From: Dyadobacter alkalitolerans DSM 23607
Lineage (GTDB): Bacteria; Bacteroidota; Bacteroidia; Cytophagales; Spirosomataceae
Reading direction: 5' to 3'
NCBI RefSeq assembly: GCF_000428845.1
Contig: NZ_AUAS01000012.1
Coordinates: 162,918 to 226,917, forward strand
DNA length: 64,000 bases
The notes under the pieces are model-generated. The model was not told the origin of the DNA and did no database searches. It worked only from the letters and a program-made list of their open reading frames with translations. Numbering within the stretch: the first letter of the stretch is position 1; each line of letters begins with the position of its first letter. Positions 9,306 to 17,987 of the stretch are shown here, in pieces. A program made the position numbers and the translations under genes.

Positions 9306-9878
9306 TTAAACCGGCTTAATCCGCTGCACTACCGTCTTGCCGGTAGCCGTCTCAGTTCCTTTGAGTTCAATATAAAGTACATTGGGAGACCAGAACGTTC
9401 CCCCGTCGATCCGGATAAAAACCCGGCTCAGGATGCATTCTTTCTTGTTGATATTTGCATAAACGTGATACTCGTTCTTGCTGTCTTTCCTCAGATAAAG
9501 CGGCAATTTTGAGTAGGCCACAGACCGCAGCTCGTAAGTAGCATTTCCGATGGCCTTGGAATTGATTCCGTATGCAAATTTTCTTTGCAGGTAATTCAGA
9601 TCCTTCTTCTCCCCGCCATCGGCGTACTTCATCCAGAACGCATCAACAGGATTCTTTTGACTTAACCGACCCTGTTCGTCCATGTTAAGGTGGTAAATAA
9701 TTGTATTCGCATTTGGATCACGCTGAATGTAGAAAAGTAATCCGGGGATGTTCTTTGGTACTGGAAATTCATCGGGCTCCGCAACGGCTTCCTTTGAATA
9801 TTTATTAGCAGAATGACTTCCTGAATACGAACACAGCAGCAGGCTCAAAGCCAGCATGATACTAACTGCGTTTTTCAT
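9306..9878 (-). CDS. exported DUF4833-type protein
   Basis: The 190-residue protein has a signal peptide (KNAVSIMLALSLLLCSYSGSHS). The mature part begins with PVPKNIPGLLFYIQRDPNANTIIYHLN and ends with strands FIRIDGGTFWSPNVLYIELKG, a pattern I associate with DUF4833. Function is unknown. It starts 15 bp after the PfkB gene stop, so it can be co-transcribed with the lipid-headgroup genes. A periplasmic or outer-membrane location is likely. A second cysteine-rich signal (LLLC) leaves lipidation possible. Confidence 0.65.
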   Translation of the reverse strand: MKNAVSIMLALSLLLCSYSGSHSANKYSKEAVAEPDEFPVPKNIPGLLFYIQRDPNANTIIYHLNMDEQGRLSQKNPVDAFWMKYADGGEKKDLNYLQRKFAYGINSKAIGNATYELRSVAYSKLPLYLRKDSKNEYHVYANINKKECILSRVFIRIDGGTFWSPNVLYIELKGTETATGKTVVQRIKPV

Positions 9879-9893
9879 GACTATTGTTGAGTA

Positions 9894-10802
9894 CTATTGA
9901 TAAATTGCCTGGGCAATCATTTCACGGTCACATTCTCCATATTGAAGCACTTCTTCAACCATTGCGGCATTTCCCGAAAATGGCCCGGACGACTGGATCT
10001 TCAAAGTGGCCATCGCCGCTCCAAATTCACCCGCTTCCTGTACGCCTGCTCCCTGAATTCTTTTGCTCAGATAACCAGCCATATACGTGTCCCCGCAGCC
10101 CGTAGCATCCACAATGGCTGTTGGCTTATAGGCCGGAATCCGGAAAAAATCATTGTCTACATAGATCAGTGAGCCTTTGCTGCCCAGTGTGATGATCACT
10201 TCTTTTACACCAAGGTCCGCCAGATATGCAGCGCCCTTGCGCACGTCGCTGGTGCCTGTCACCACTTCCATTTCAAACTCATTGGCTTTGAGGATCGAAA
10301 CATGCGGAAGCGCTTCTTTTTTATCGGCCCAGTCTTTATACAAAACCTTCTGATCTTTTACATATCTTAAATAACCCTGAATATCCAGTGAAACCGTGCC
10401 CTTAGCGGCCAGCGATTTCAAAAGGTCCACAGTGATATCATCCGAAAGCAAAGGACCTAAATGAAATATCCTGGCCTCAATGTCAGGCATTTGCGTGGTG
10501 GTGAATGGCGCCGCCTTATGCAGCACATTCTGTTCGCGGTGATCCTGATTGGCACTGTAGATATTTTCAAAATACACTGTAAACTCACTCGGCTGCGAGA
10601 AGATCTGGATATTTTCGTCCCTTAATGCAGATAAAATATGGTTCTCTTTTTCAGCCAGCGCGGTTACCAGCATATAGTCCACATCGAATTGGCGCAGGGC
10701 CTTCGAAAAGTAGAACGAAGTGCCGCCGGGCATGAATTTGACTGACTGGGCAGTTACCACTTTATCCAGAGTAATGTGCCCTATGGTACAAATGTCGTAC
10801 AT
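9894..10802 (-). CDS. PfkB-family carbohydrate/polyol kinase
   Basis: It is a ribokinase-fold kinase of about 302 residues. The N-terminal substrate block is GHITLDKVV followed by the glycine pair in MPGGTSFYFSKAL. The C-terminal signature IVDATGCGDTYMAGYL carries the catalytic aspartate (ATGCGD) and anion hole. The substrate cannot be read from sequence; family members phosphorylate sugars, nucleosides and inositol. I start it at ATG 10800-10802, because the reading frame four codons upstream opens with a TTG. It is the last enzyme of a minus-strand run containing a nucleotidyltransferase and a CDP-alcohol phosphatidyltransferase, so phosphorylating a headgroup polyol is a reasonable inference. 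Confidence 0.88.
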   Translation of the reverse strand: MYDICTIGHITLDKVVTAQSVKFMPGGTSFYFSKALRQFDVDYMLVTALAEKENHILSALRDENIQIFSQPSEFTVYFENIYSANQDHREQNVLHKAAPFTTTQMPDIEARIFHLGPLLSDDITVDLLKSLAAKGTVSLDIQGYLRYVKDQKVLYKDWADKKEALPHVSILKANEFEMEVVTGTSDVRKGAAYLADLGVKEVIITLGSKGSLIYVDNDFFRIPAYKPTAIVDATGCGDTYMAGYLSKRIQGAGVQEAGEFGAAMATLKIQSSGPFSGNAAMVEEVLQYGECDREMIAQAIYQ

Positions 10803-10860
10803 GTTCTTTTTCAATTTAATTTTATCAAGGCTTGTGTCGGTGCCCGATAAAAGTTGACAA

Positions 10861-11571
10861 CTAGCCCAAATTTGTAATGCTGTCCGCTATCCGGGCAAAA
10901 TCGGTAATCTCAGCATCCGCATCCGAAACTTTAAAATCCGTATCGGCCTCATCCCACCCTTTCACATTCAGCCAGATTGTTTTGCAGCCTAATGACTTGG
11001 CCGGCTGAATGTCTTTGGAATAAGAATCCCCGATCACTACACATTCCTGCGGAGAGAGCGCCAGCTGATCAATGCCGAGCTGGTAAATTTGCGGGTTGGG
11101 CTTCCGGACGCCAACGACAGCAGATTCAACAACAGCCTGGAAATAATCCTTAATGCCAAAATCCTCCAAAACGTGATTGATGTTTCCATAAAAATTGGAA
11201 ACCATCACAAGCGGGTATTTTTGCGCCAATAGTGCCAAAACCGGCGCTGCTTTTTCAACATTAGTGCGTGCAAATTGGTTACATTCCGTGGCGATGAGCC
11301 TTATCGCCTCATCTTGAAGAACCAATCCTTTGTCTTTCAAAAAACTGAATTGCTGCTCCACTTTCAGAAACAGCACATCATAAAACACGTGGTGCGGTTC
11401 AATGATCGGCTTGATCGCTAATGCTCTCTCGCCGAATTTATACGCCTCCGCAAATGCATCCCGGTCCACATTTACCTGGTTACGCTGGTAACTTTCCCAC
11501 AAAACATTGGCCCAATGTAGGCCGTTGGTATCGATCGTACCGCCGTAATCAAATAAAATCCCTTTAATCAT
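10861..11571 (-). CDS. HAD-superfamily hydrolase
   Basis: This 236-residue protein has HAD motif I as ILFDYGGTID (nucleophile D8), motif II in PLVMVSNFYGN, motif III lysine in VRKPNPQIY and motif IV VVIGDSYSKDI, with a helical cap between. Motif I is DxGGT rather than the DxDGT of classical phosphatases: the second aspartate, the general acid/base, is glycine (G10). Such DYGGT proteins are frequent but their chemistry is less certain. In context it could dephosphorylate a phospho-lipid or polyol phosphate intermediate, but that is inference. It lies between the flippase-like gene and the PfkB kinase. Confidence 0.85.
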   Translation of the reverse strand: MIKGILFDYGGTIDTNGLHWANVLWESYQRNQVNVDRDAFAEAYKFGERALAIKPIIEPHHVFYDVLFLKVEQQFSFLKDKGLVLQDEAIRLIATECNQFARTNVEKAAPVLALLAQKYPLVMVSNFYGNINHVLEDFGIKDYFQAVVESAVVGVRKPNPQIYQLGIDQLALSPQECVVIGDSYSKDIQPAKSLGCKTIWLNVKGWDEADTDFKVSDADAEITDFARIADSITNLG

Positions 11572-11657
11572 ACTGTACTTTGGCTGTCGGCAACTGGCTT
11601 CGGCCTTTTTTTAAATTGAAATATATTAATACTGATCCTGACCCAACGAGAGCCCTT

Positions 11658-12671
11658 TCACTCAACTAATGCCGCTTCCTGCTTCACTTTTGACTTTTTG
11701 GTAATCAGGGCTAATCCGATGATAATCCAGACAATTTCACGGATCCGCATTACGATGCCAATAAAGATGCCTTGTGATGCTGCAAATCCTACGCTGCTGA
11801 GTGCCAGTGCCAGTCCGCCTTCCCTTGTGCCGAGTTGCATGGGGAAGAAGAATATCAGGTTGGCAAAGAGCGACGATCCGGAGCTGATGATCAGCGATTC
11901 CGACAGCGACATGCCTAATCCAATGGCGTGGGCCGTAAAAAAGATCTCTGCACAGCCGATAACCCTCGCTACGAATTCATAGAACAACGACAGGTAAAAA
12001 ACGTTTCTCCTTTCGGCATATAAAATGCGGATCTGTTCATCAACCTCGTATAATGTTTCAGAGTTCTTTAATGCAAATGCCCTCGCTTTGGTTTTGATAA
12101 AAGGAATCTTTTCCAGAAGTCGGAATGTGCTGACAGTAAATCCCTTTTTATAAACATTGATAAACCAGTAACCCAGCACCAGCCCCGTTACCAGCAGAAT
12201 CCCGCATCCGGCCAGCATGACATTGTTCAATGGTACAACGGCTACAATCAGAACGATGGAAACCAGCCAGAAAATGACGTGCGAAAACATGTGCATTAAG
12301 CTGTACAGCAATACCGAAGAAGTTGCTTTCTGAATCCCTAATGCGGGTTTCAGTTCTAAAATCCGGTAAGGTTCCCCTCCCAGCGCCACAAACGGCGTAA
12401 TGTAGTTAATCGCATATCCCGAAACTGTCAGCTTCAAAACCGACCAGAACGAGAGATTGCTTTCCGGCAAATTCGGCTCCCGGATGATCGAACGAAAGGC
12501 AAGCGCATTCAGGATGTAGATCACCAGCCAGCTCCCTATCACGGGAATAAACCAGATGCCTGTCCTGCTGATATTTTCCCAAATCACAAGCGGTCCCGTG
12601 CCGTAGATCATATAACCTAACGACAAAATGCCGATCGCCATGAAAAGGGCTTTATACGCCTTGGAACTCAT
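11658..12671 (-). CDS. lysylphosphatidylglycerol-synthase-TM/UPF0104-like flippase-type membrane protein
   Basis: The 337-residue polytopic protein has about eight membrane segments and no soluble domain. The pattern SYAINYITPFVALGGEPYRI and later FFFPMQLGTREGGLALA matches the LPG_synthase_TM (UPF0104) family, whose members act as lipid flippases or unknown transporters. Its start lies inside the 3' end of the CDP-alcohol phosphatidyltransferase gene (20-bp overlap), so the two are translationally coupled. That suggests it moves or modifies the lipid made by that enzyme. No amino-acid transferring domain is attached. Confidence 0.8.
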   Translation of the reverse strand: MSSKAYKALFMAIGILSLGYMIYGTGPLVIWENISRTGIWFIPVIGSWLVIYILNALAFRSIIREPNLPESNLSFWSVLKLTVSGYAINYITPFVALGGEPYRILELKPALGIQKATSSVLLYSLMHMFSHVIFWLVSIVLIVAVVPLNNVMLAGCGILLVTGLVLGYWFINVYKKGFTVSTFRLLEKIPFIKTKARAFALKNSETLYEVDEQIRILYAERRNVFYLSLFYEFVARVIGCAEIFFTAHAIGLGMSLSESLIISSGSSLFANLIFFFPMQLGTREGGLALALSSVGFAASQGIFIGIVMRIREIVWIIIGLALITKKSKVKQEAALVE

Positions 12672-13617
12672 TCGTTTTTTCAGTCAAAATCTTTTGATAA
12701 AAATAACGGCTCACTTTCTCCTGGTTCACGATCATGTAAATCAGGATCGGGTTCAGGACAAACATATCGAAGAAGAAATAAATCCACGATTGGTCCAGAA
12801 ACAGCCATAAGAACAGAAAAAGCACACGTGTGTTAAACTGAACAATGTTGGTATACTTCATCAAAGGCTTGTTATGCGCCCTGAAATCGGTTACCAGCGC
12901 TGTGGGCAAGCCGTTTTTATATTTTTCACGCACCAAAGTCAAGAGCTTTTGCAAATGGGGTGAGAAGCTTTCCTGCAACTTGGTGTAATTCAAATAAGTG
13001 CGGGCGATGAATTTCATCCCAAAGTTCTTGCTCCAGGTAAGGCTGTCATATTCTGCCTGCAAGTCGCGGCTGTTGTCGAGCTCGCTTCCTGATGTTCCTT
13101 TGATAAAGAACAAATGCACATTGCGATAGTAATCCGCCATTGCCGACTGCACCACATGTGACGCGCCCGCGAGTACACCCGGAACCCATATCCACGCGCT
13201 CCAACCCTCATTCATGCTCCTGAGACAGATCGCAATGTGAATGGCAATAAACCAGAAATCACCAGCGGCCCCGTCCAGAATCCTTCCTAACCGGCTTTTA
13301 TCATTCGTCATCCGCGCAAGTTGCCCGTCCGCACTGTCCAGCGAATTGGCAAAAACGAGTAGCAGCATCCCGATCACATTGATCCAGAATTCCTGATAAT
13401 AAAACAGGATCCCCGCCGCAACGCCGAAGAAAATACTGATAATCGTAACCGGATTGGGCCTCAACCCTATTTTGGCACAAAACAATGCGATCTGATAGCC
13501 GATCGGGCGGTAAAACCAAATGTCGATCTGCTCCTCTGTATCGTTGGATTTCAGTGAGCTTTCAAATGCGGATGGCGCTGGTTCGGGAGCGGCGTTGTGC
13601 TTTATAACTGGATCCAT
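12652..13617 (-). CDS. CDP-alcohol phosphatidyltransferase
   Basis: This membrane enzyme moves a phospho-alcohol between a CDP-activated donor and an alcohol acceptor. The signature is visible at residues 94-120: D94, D97-G98, A101-R102, eight residues to G111, then D115 and D120. The canonical motif has three residues between the last two aspartates; here there are four (D115-GAAG-D120). Several hydrophobic helices follow (FWFIAIHIAI, a C-terminal pair at about 270-300). A 30-residue soluble N-terminus precedes the first helix. Start and upstream stop overlap as TAATG. With the nucleotidyltransferase upstream, it may build a phospholipid or phosphosphingolipid headgroup; donor and acceptor are unknown. 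Confidence 0.88.
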   Translation of the reverse strand: MDPVIKHNAAPEPAPSAFESSLKSNDTEEQIDIWFYRPIGYQIALFCAKIGLRPNPVTIISIFFGVAAGILFYYQEFWINVIGMLLLVFANSLDSADGQLARMTNDKSRLGRILDGAAGDFWFIAIHIAICLRSMNEGWSAWIWVPGVLAGASHVVQSAMADYYRNVHLFFIKGTSGSELDNSRDLQAEYDSLTWSKNFGMKFIARTYLNYTKLQESFSPHLQKLLTLVREKYKNGLPTALVTDFRAHNKPLMKYTNIVQFNTRVLFLFLWLFLDQSWIYFFFDMFVLNPILIYMIVNQEKVSRYFYQKILTEKTNEFQGV

Positions 13618-14486
13618 TAATTGCTTTTTGTAAATTTCTCGTATATAATGCTGGCAATGTGTCCGGCGGCTTTGTCACGGCATGGCGCAAAACTTGGCCA
13701 GTCGTTCAGATCAATAATGCGGAAACTGCCGTCTTTTCCTATAATGGCGTCACCGCCGTAAATATCTATTCCAACTGCGCCCGATGCGTCCGTAGCAACC
13801 TGCTGCAAACGTCCCGCATCAAAAGGATAATAGGCTGATGCGCTGTTAATGTTCTGGTATTCAACATATTTATGATGGTTGTTATCATAGGGATAAAACC
13901 AAAAGAAAAAATCCGTCCCGCGCACGCCGTAAAATTTCACGAGGTCACCGATTAAATGCTTGCTGATCACCGCATCCGGAATGTCCCGCAATGCATATTC
14001 GCGCAAAATCTCCCTGGCTTCTTCCCGTGACGCTGCAAACGATACGTCCTCTTTGTGTATCGCGTGAAAATCGCCTCTTTTGATCCAGTAACCTTTCCCT
14101 GTAATCGCATCAAAAACTTCGTCGCCTGTATAATCCGTTGGCACAATGTAGCTTTCGGCTACGGGAATGTTATTTTGGTTTAAAGCATTAGTCAGGTTCG
14201 TGCGAAAGCAATTTTCTATTCCGAATGCTGAGTTAATGACCTGTGCACCGTTTTCTTCCAATGCCTGCAATTTTTTAACCACTTCTTTCTGGCGGGCCAT
14301 CGTGAAGATGTGTTGCTCGGCGATATTTTCATTTTTCAAAAAATCGTCCTCAAAACTGATCCGCACTTTGCATCCCATTTTTTCTAATTCCTTTGCTGTC
14401 AAAGAAAAAATCGCATCGTCATTTCCAATGTGGTTAGGCGAGAACTTGCGGTTCCTCGGAACGCCTAAAATATTTAATTCACTCAT
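13617..14486 (-). CDS. ATP-grasp-fold enzyme
   Basis: The 289-residue protein has the layout of an ATP-grasp ligase or kinase. An N-terminal Rossmann-like lobe (NILGVPRNRKFSPNHIGNDD) is followed by a central lobe with KGYWIKRGDFHAIHKEDV and VISKHLIGDLVKFYGVRG, and a C-terminal metal site GIDIYGGDAIIGKDGSFRI then IDLNDWPSFAPCR. The last block recalls inositol-polyphosphate 1/5/6 kinase-type and RimK-type ATP-grasp proteins, so either a phosphorylation or an amide-forming role is possible. It lies directly between the nucleotidyltransferase and the CDP-alcohol phosphatidyltransferase and is coupled to the latter, which ties it to headgroup assembly. Confidence 0.7.
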   Translation of the reverse strand: MSELNILGVPRNRKFSPNHIGNDDAIFSLTAKELEKMGCKVRISFEDDFLKNENIAEQHIFTMARQKEVVKKLQALEENGAQVINSAFGIENCFRTNLTNALNQNNIPVAESYIVPTDYTGDEVFDAITGKGYWIKRGDFHAIHKEDVSFAASREEAREILREYALRDIPDAVISKHLIGDLVKFYGVRGTDFFFWFYPYDNNHHKYVEYQNINSASAYYPFDAGRLQQVATDASGAVGIDIYGGDAIIGKDGSFRIIDLNDWPSFAPCRDKAAGHIASIIYEKFTKSN

Positions 14487-14549
14487 TTACGCTGCGGCAG
14501 GCCAAACGCTCCGCCTTTATTTGGTGTCGGTTACTCAATTAATTTTTAA

Positions 14550-15263
14550 TCAAACAGCTGCTTCCGGGCTCAAAAATAGCTCGGCTGTTGCAATGTCCTG
14601 CACATGGTCCACGTCCACAATTTTGGAAAACGGATAGGCTTTCAGATGAATGTTATTTTCCAGCAAACTGCGCTGAAAGTTCCGCATCCGGCTTACACCG
14701 CCATTCACGGCATCATTTACCAGCGCAATAGCGCCTTTTCTCAAACAATAAATTCCGCCTGAGATGAAGCGTGTTTGCGTCGTATTTTTATCCGTGAAAG
14801 CGGTAATGTTCTCAGCCTCGTCAACAGTTACGTACAAAGGACTTTCGTCGTCGATGAATGTGGTTACGGCCATGAGGCCTCCTAATTCTTCATTTCCTGC
14901 AAATTCCTGAATGTAGGCGGTGAACTCTTCTTCTTTAAAAACAGTGTCCGTTGTTGTCAGGCAAATTTCTTTCAGTTCCGGGTCGCTGCCGAACAGTTCA
15001 AAAACACTGTGCAACGAACTCGGTGTTGATTTTTTCACAATGTGAATCGGCAATGTCAGGCTGAGCTCTTTCAAATGACTTTCCAGGACAGCTGATTCTT
15101 CATTGATAATGATCATGATCTTTTCTGCATCATTCCGCATAAAAATCCCTATCAGCCTGTCTATCAGCATTTCGCCATTCAGCGTCACCATGGGTTTCGG
15201 AAGTTTGAAACCTTCCTTTGCCAATCGTGATCCTTCTCCGGCCGCTATAATTGCGTAATTCAT
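14550..15263 (-). CDS. NTP-transferase-type sugar/polyol-phosphate nucleotidyltransferase
   Basis: The protein begins AIIAAGEGSRLAKEGFKLPKPMV, the pyrophosphorylase signature (G-x-G-x-R, then K-P). A central acidic block LTTTDTVF and later GGIYCLRK fit the GT-A nucleotidyltransferase fold, and it ends in KIVDVDHVQDIATAE. Related enzymes make CDP-, UDP- or GDP-activated sugars and polyols, including CDP-inositol. About 237 residues is normal for a stand-alone domain. I choose ATG 15261-15263: the longer frame to 15302 opens with TTG inside the preceding gene. The CDP-alcohol phosphatidyltransferase two genes on suggests CTP as cosubstrate, by inference. Confidence 0.82.
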   Translation of the reverse strand: MNYAIIAAGEGSRLAKEGFKLPKPMVTLNGEMLIDRLIGIFMRNDAEKIMIIINEESAVLESHLKELSLTLPIHIVKKSTPSSLHSVFELFGSDPELKEICLTTTDTVFKEEEFTAYIQEFAGNEELGGLMAVTTFIDDESPLYVTVDEAENITAFTDKNTTQTRFISGGIYCLRKGAIALVNDAVNGGVSRMRNFQRSLLENNIHLKAYPFSKIVDVDHVQDIATAELFLSPEAAV

Positions 15264-15291
15264 ATTGTTGGTGTCTTTTTCTAAACCTCTC

Positions 15292-17862
15292 TTAAAAATC
15301 AAGCCTGAACCGCGCCCTTATGCCCCATTCCGAAACATTCGGGTTGTCGAGATAGGTGAAACGTTTCACCAGATCGACGCGTAACAGCTTGAAAATGTTG
15401 GCTATACCCACGCTTCCCTCAATGTAAGGCTCGCGCGACAATGTGTAACTGATCGGCTTGCCGTTCTCATCCACCGGAAAGCGGAAAAGTGCTGGGTTAT
15501 TAGTTGGGTTGTTTTCGTCCCTGAGCCCGCCCATGAGTCCTTTGAAACTGAAAACCTCTCTCAGTTTCAGCTTTTTCAGCAATGGGATTTTGTTAAATAA
15601 AAACCCGTTCATGTAATACTGCACGTCCAGACTCGCATAATGATCGCTCACGAATTCCAGGAAGTTCATCAGGTTATAGCTGTTGAGCTGGTAAGCGTAA
15701 GTCTGGTTGGCGCGGTGAATGGTAAGCAGCGGGAACAGGACCTTGTTACCGAAAATGTAACTTCCCTCAGCTGTCACGTCGGCATAACCGAACTGCGACA
15801 GGTAAACCCGTTTTGCAATGTTGGCCGACACATTATGATAGCGGTTCTGGCCTTCGAAAACGCCTTTCAAGCCTGCATTATAGCGTAATGTGAAGATCGG
15901 ATATTTGTTAATGATCGGCGTGCGATACAGTTTTCCCTGGTAATATTGCTCATGCGGCGCATAGCGCAGTTCCAGGTTGGCTTCTGTGTTGCTTAATCCG
16001 CCCACATTCTGCAATTCGCCTTCACTGTTCAGTTTTTCGTATCTTAAAATTCCGGCTGGCGTCTGCCTCCAATTGGTAAAACCAATTTTGTAAGAAAAGC
16101 GGCTTTCGAACTCGCGGACATATTCGAGCTTATAAACATCATTATAAAGCCAGCGGTTGTTGTCACCTCTTTTGAATGATAAAAGGAAGTTGTCTTCCTG
16201 CACAAACTGCAAATCCTGGCCCGGAATCTTGGTGTCGCGCTGGTAACTGGCACGGATGTAATTCAGCGGGAAATGGTAAACAGACTTGTTATTGAAAGAA
16301 TAAGTGCCGCTCAGGAAATATTTCCATTTCTGATCTTTAAAACCATAAGCCGCATAAGTTTCAATGTAAAAGCGCTTGCTGAAATCCGTGGTCGTGCGTC
16401 CGCCGAAACGAAGCCTGAAACCTTCCACCGGGTTGAAACTATAAAAAGTGTTCACCGGCCCAACTTCCACTTTGCCGAAAGACTTGTAACCCGACAATAA
16501 TAGGGTGGCAATGTCCATCGTCCGGCGGAAGGACGGAATGGTTTGCAGTGTGTCCACATTTCTGTAAATGTTCAGCTCCATTTTTTCCAGCGGCAAATGC
16601 CTCGCGCCTGCCCAGAATGCTTCGCCCGTTTTTACGTCGGGATTGAATGCAACCTCCTCGCTCGGCCCGCGGTAAACGCTGTCGGGGCGGGTTTGATTAA
16701 CCGTGTAATTTTTAAAATTCACCACGCGCTGACCATAAAAACCGGCATTTTTCTCTCCTAATGCGAACTCCATGCCCAATGTTGTCTTGGTCGGGTGATA
16801 GCGTCCGTCGGGTCCTTTTTCGTATTCCAAACGTGCTTCGAGGTCACGCATGAAGTTGAGGTTAATGTCTTTATTAACCGTCAGATATGCATTTTGCACG
16901 CCATAATTCCCGTCCAGTGTAATGTACAGCTTGCCTTCAAAAAGCATGTCTGTCTTGTTTCTTGGAACAAAACCCAGTTCGACGAGCCATGGCGTTTCAG
17001 TCTTGATCGTGTCGCGAATGAAGAATTTGTAAAATGTAGGCGCCGAATTTGCGATCGGGCTCAGCAATAGGTTGGTGGCGATGGAAATGTCATTTTCGTA
17101 CAAATTGACATCTTCATATAACCTGTTGAAATAGGCGCTCAAACCATCATTATCCACAAATTTCGCATCAAACTCTGCCCTTCTGTTGGCCAGCACCCAT
17201 TGTTTTTTGGTATATGGATTTTTGCGGAAATAAATCTGCGAAAGCTTTTCCTGGATGTAGGCAGGCAACATATTTTTGCCGCCCATAGCCGTAGAATCCT
17301 GGTCTTCGAAAAGGAACTGGTAGTTTTTGAAAATGCGTTTTTCCTTGAAATTATCAGAAAGGTTGCTCAGTGCGAACGAGATCTTTTCGTACTGCTCATA
17401 TTCCACAAAGTCATTGGCGGCCATTTTGTTCTGGTCCTTGTGCGCAATCACTTCGCGGATGAGCTGAACAGCCGGGTTATCCTTGTTCCGGTAACGCCCT
17501 CTTCCCTTAATGGTCACTTCTTTCAGCATGGAAGCATCCACAGCCAGTTTCACATTGATAACTTGCTCAATGCCGGGCGTAATGGGTTTTTCAACGCTGA
17601 GATATCCTACATATGTGAACTTTACGGTTTTGTAATCTTCACGCAATGTCATCGCGTATTTTCCGTCTGCGTCGGATGCTGTTCCCATGGTCGTGCCGGG
17701 GATCAGGACGGATACGAAAGGCAATGTTTCGCCTGTTTTCGCGTCGGTAACGGTTCCTTTAATTGTTGTGGTGCTTTGCGCTATGGCAGTTCCGGAAAGG
17801 GTCTGTACGAGACAGAGGATCAGGAAAACTTTTAACCATACCGACTTACTTAATGTTTTCAT
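15292..17862 (-). CDS. DUF5686 / carboxypeptidase-regulatory-like outer-membrane protein
   Basis: The 856-residue protein has a signal peptide ending TAIAQ, then a CarboxypepD_reg-like beta-sandwich (IKGTVTDAKTGETLPFVSVLI ... GTASDADGKY ... FTYVGY, about 30-115). The rest is rich in alternating aromatic strands and ends in RARFRLDF, with the C-terminal aromatic residue typical of outer-membrane beta barrels. This fits the DUF5686 family, TonB-receptor-like but without a plug. The gene lies between the ceramide reductase and the nucleotidyltransferase. A role in moving or anchoring lipids at the outer membrane is possible but unproven. Confidence 0.8.
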   Translation of the reverse strand: MKTLSKSVWLKVFLILCLVQTLSGTAIAQSTTTIKGTVTDAKTGETLPFVSVLIPGTTMGTASDADGKYAMTLREDYKTVKFTYVGYLSVEKPITPGIEQVINVKLAVDASMLKEVTIKGRGRYRNKDNPAVQLIREVIAHKDQNKMAANDFVEYEQYEKISFALSNLSDNFKEKRIFKNYQFLFEDQDSTAMGGKNMLPAYIQEKLSQIYFRKNPYTKKQWVLANRRAEFDAKFVDNDGLSAYFNRLYEDVNLYENDISIATNLLLSPIANSAPTFYKFFIRDTIKTETPWLVELGFVPRNKTDMLFEGKLYITLDGNYGVQNAYLTVNKDINLNFMRDLEARLEYEKGPDGRYHPTKTTLGMEFALGEKNAGFYGQRVVNFKNYTVNQTRPDSVYRGPSEEVAFNPDVKTGEAFWAGARHLPLEKMELNIYRNVDTLQTIPSFRRTMDIATLLLSGYKSFGKVEVGPVNTFYSFNPVEGFRLRFGGRTTTDFSKRFYIETYAAYGFKDQKWKYFLSGTYSFNNKSVYHFPLNYIRASYQRDTKIPGQDLQFVQEDNFLLSFKRGDNNRWLYNDVYKLEYVREFESRFSYKIGFTNWRQTPAGILRYEKLNSEGELQNVGGLSNTEANLELRYAPHEQYYQGKLYRTPIINKYPIFTLRYNAGLKGVFEGQNRYHNVSANIAKRVYLSQFGYADVTAEGSYIFGNKVLFPLLTIHRANQTYAYQLNSYNLMNFLEFVSDHYASLDVQYYMNGFLFNKIPLLKKLKLREVFSFKGLMGGLRDENNPTNNPALFRFPVDENGKPISYTLSREPYIEGSVGIANIFKLLRVDLVKRFTYLDNPNVSEWGIRARFRLDF

Positions 17863-17987
17863 TTGTGAACGTCATAACGTATTTTTCATGGATGCGTTTT
17901 TAATAAACCGTGCAGACTGCGGAGCCCCGAAGCCTGGAGGCCTGGACGCTCAAAACCCAGCACGATGATCAATCCGGCATTCGATTG

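Noticed and set aside
14550..15302. Longer nucleotidyltransferase frame starting at 15302
   Set aside because: It opens with TTG inside the DUF5686 gene; the ATG at 15261-15263 directly precedes the conserved nucleotide motif.
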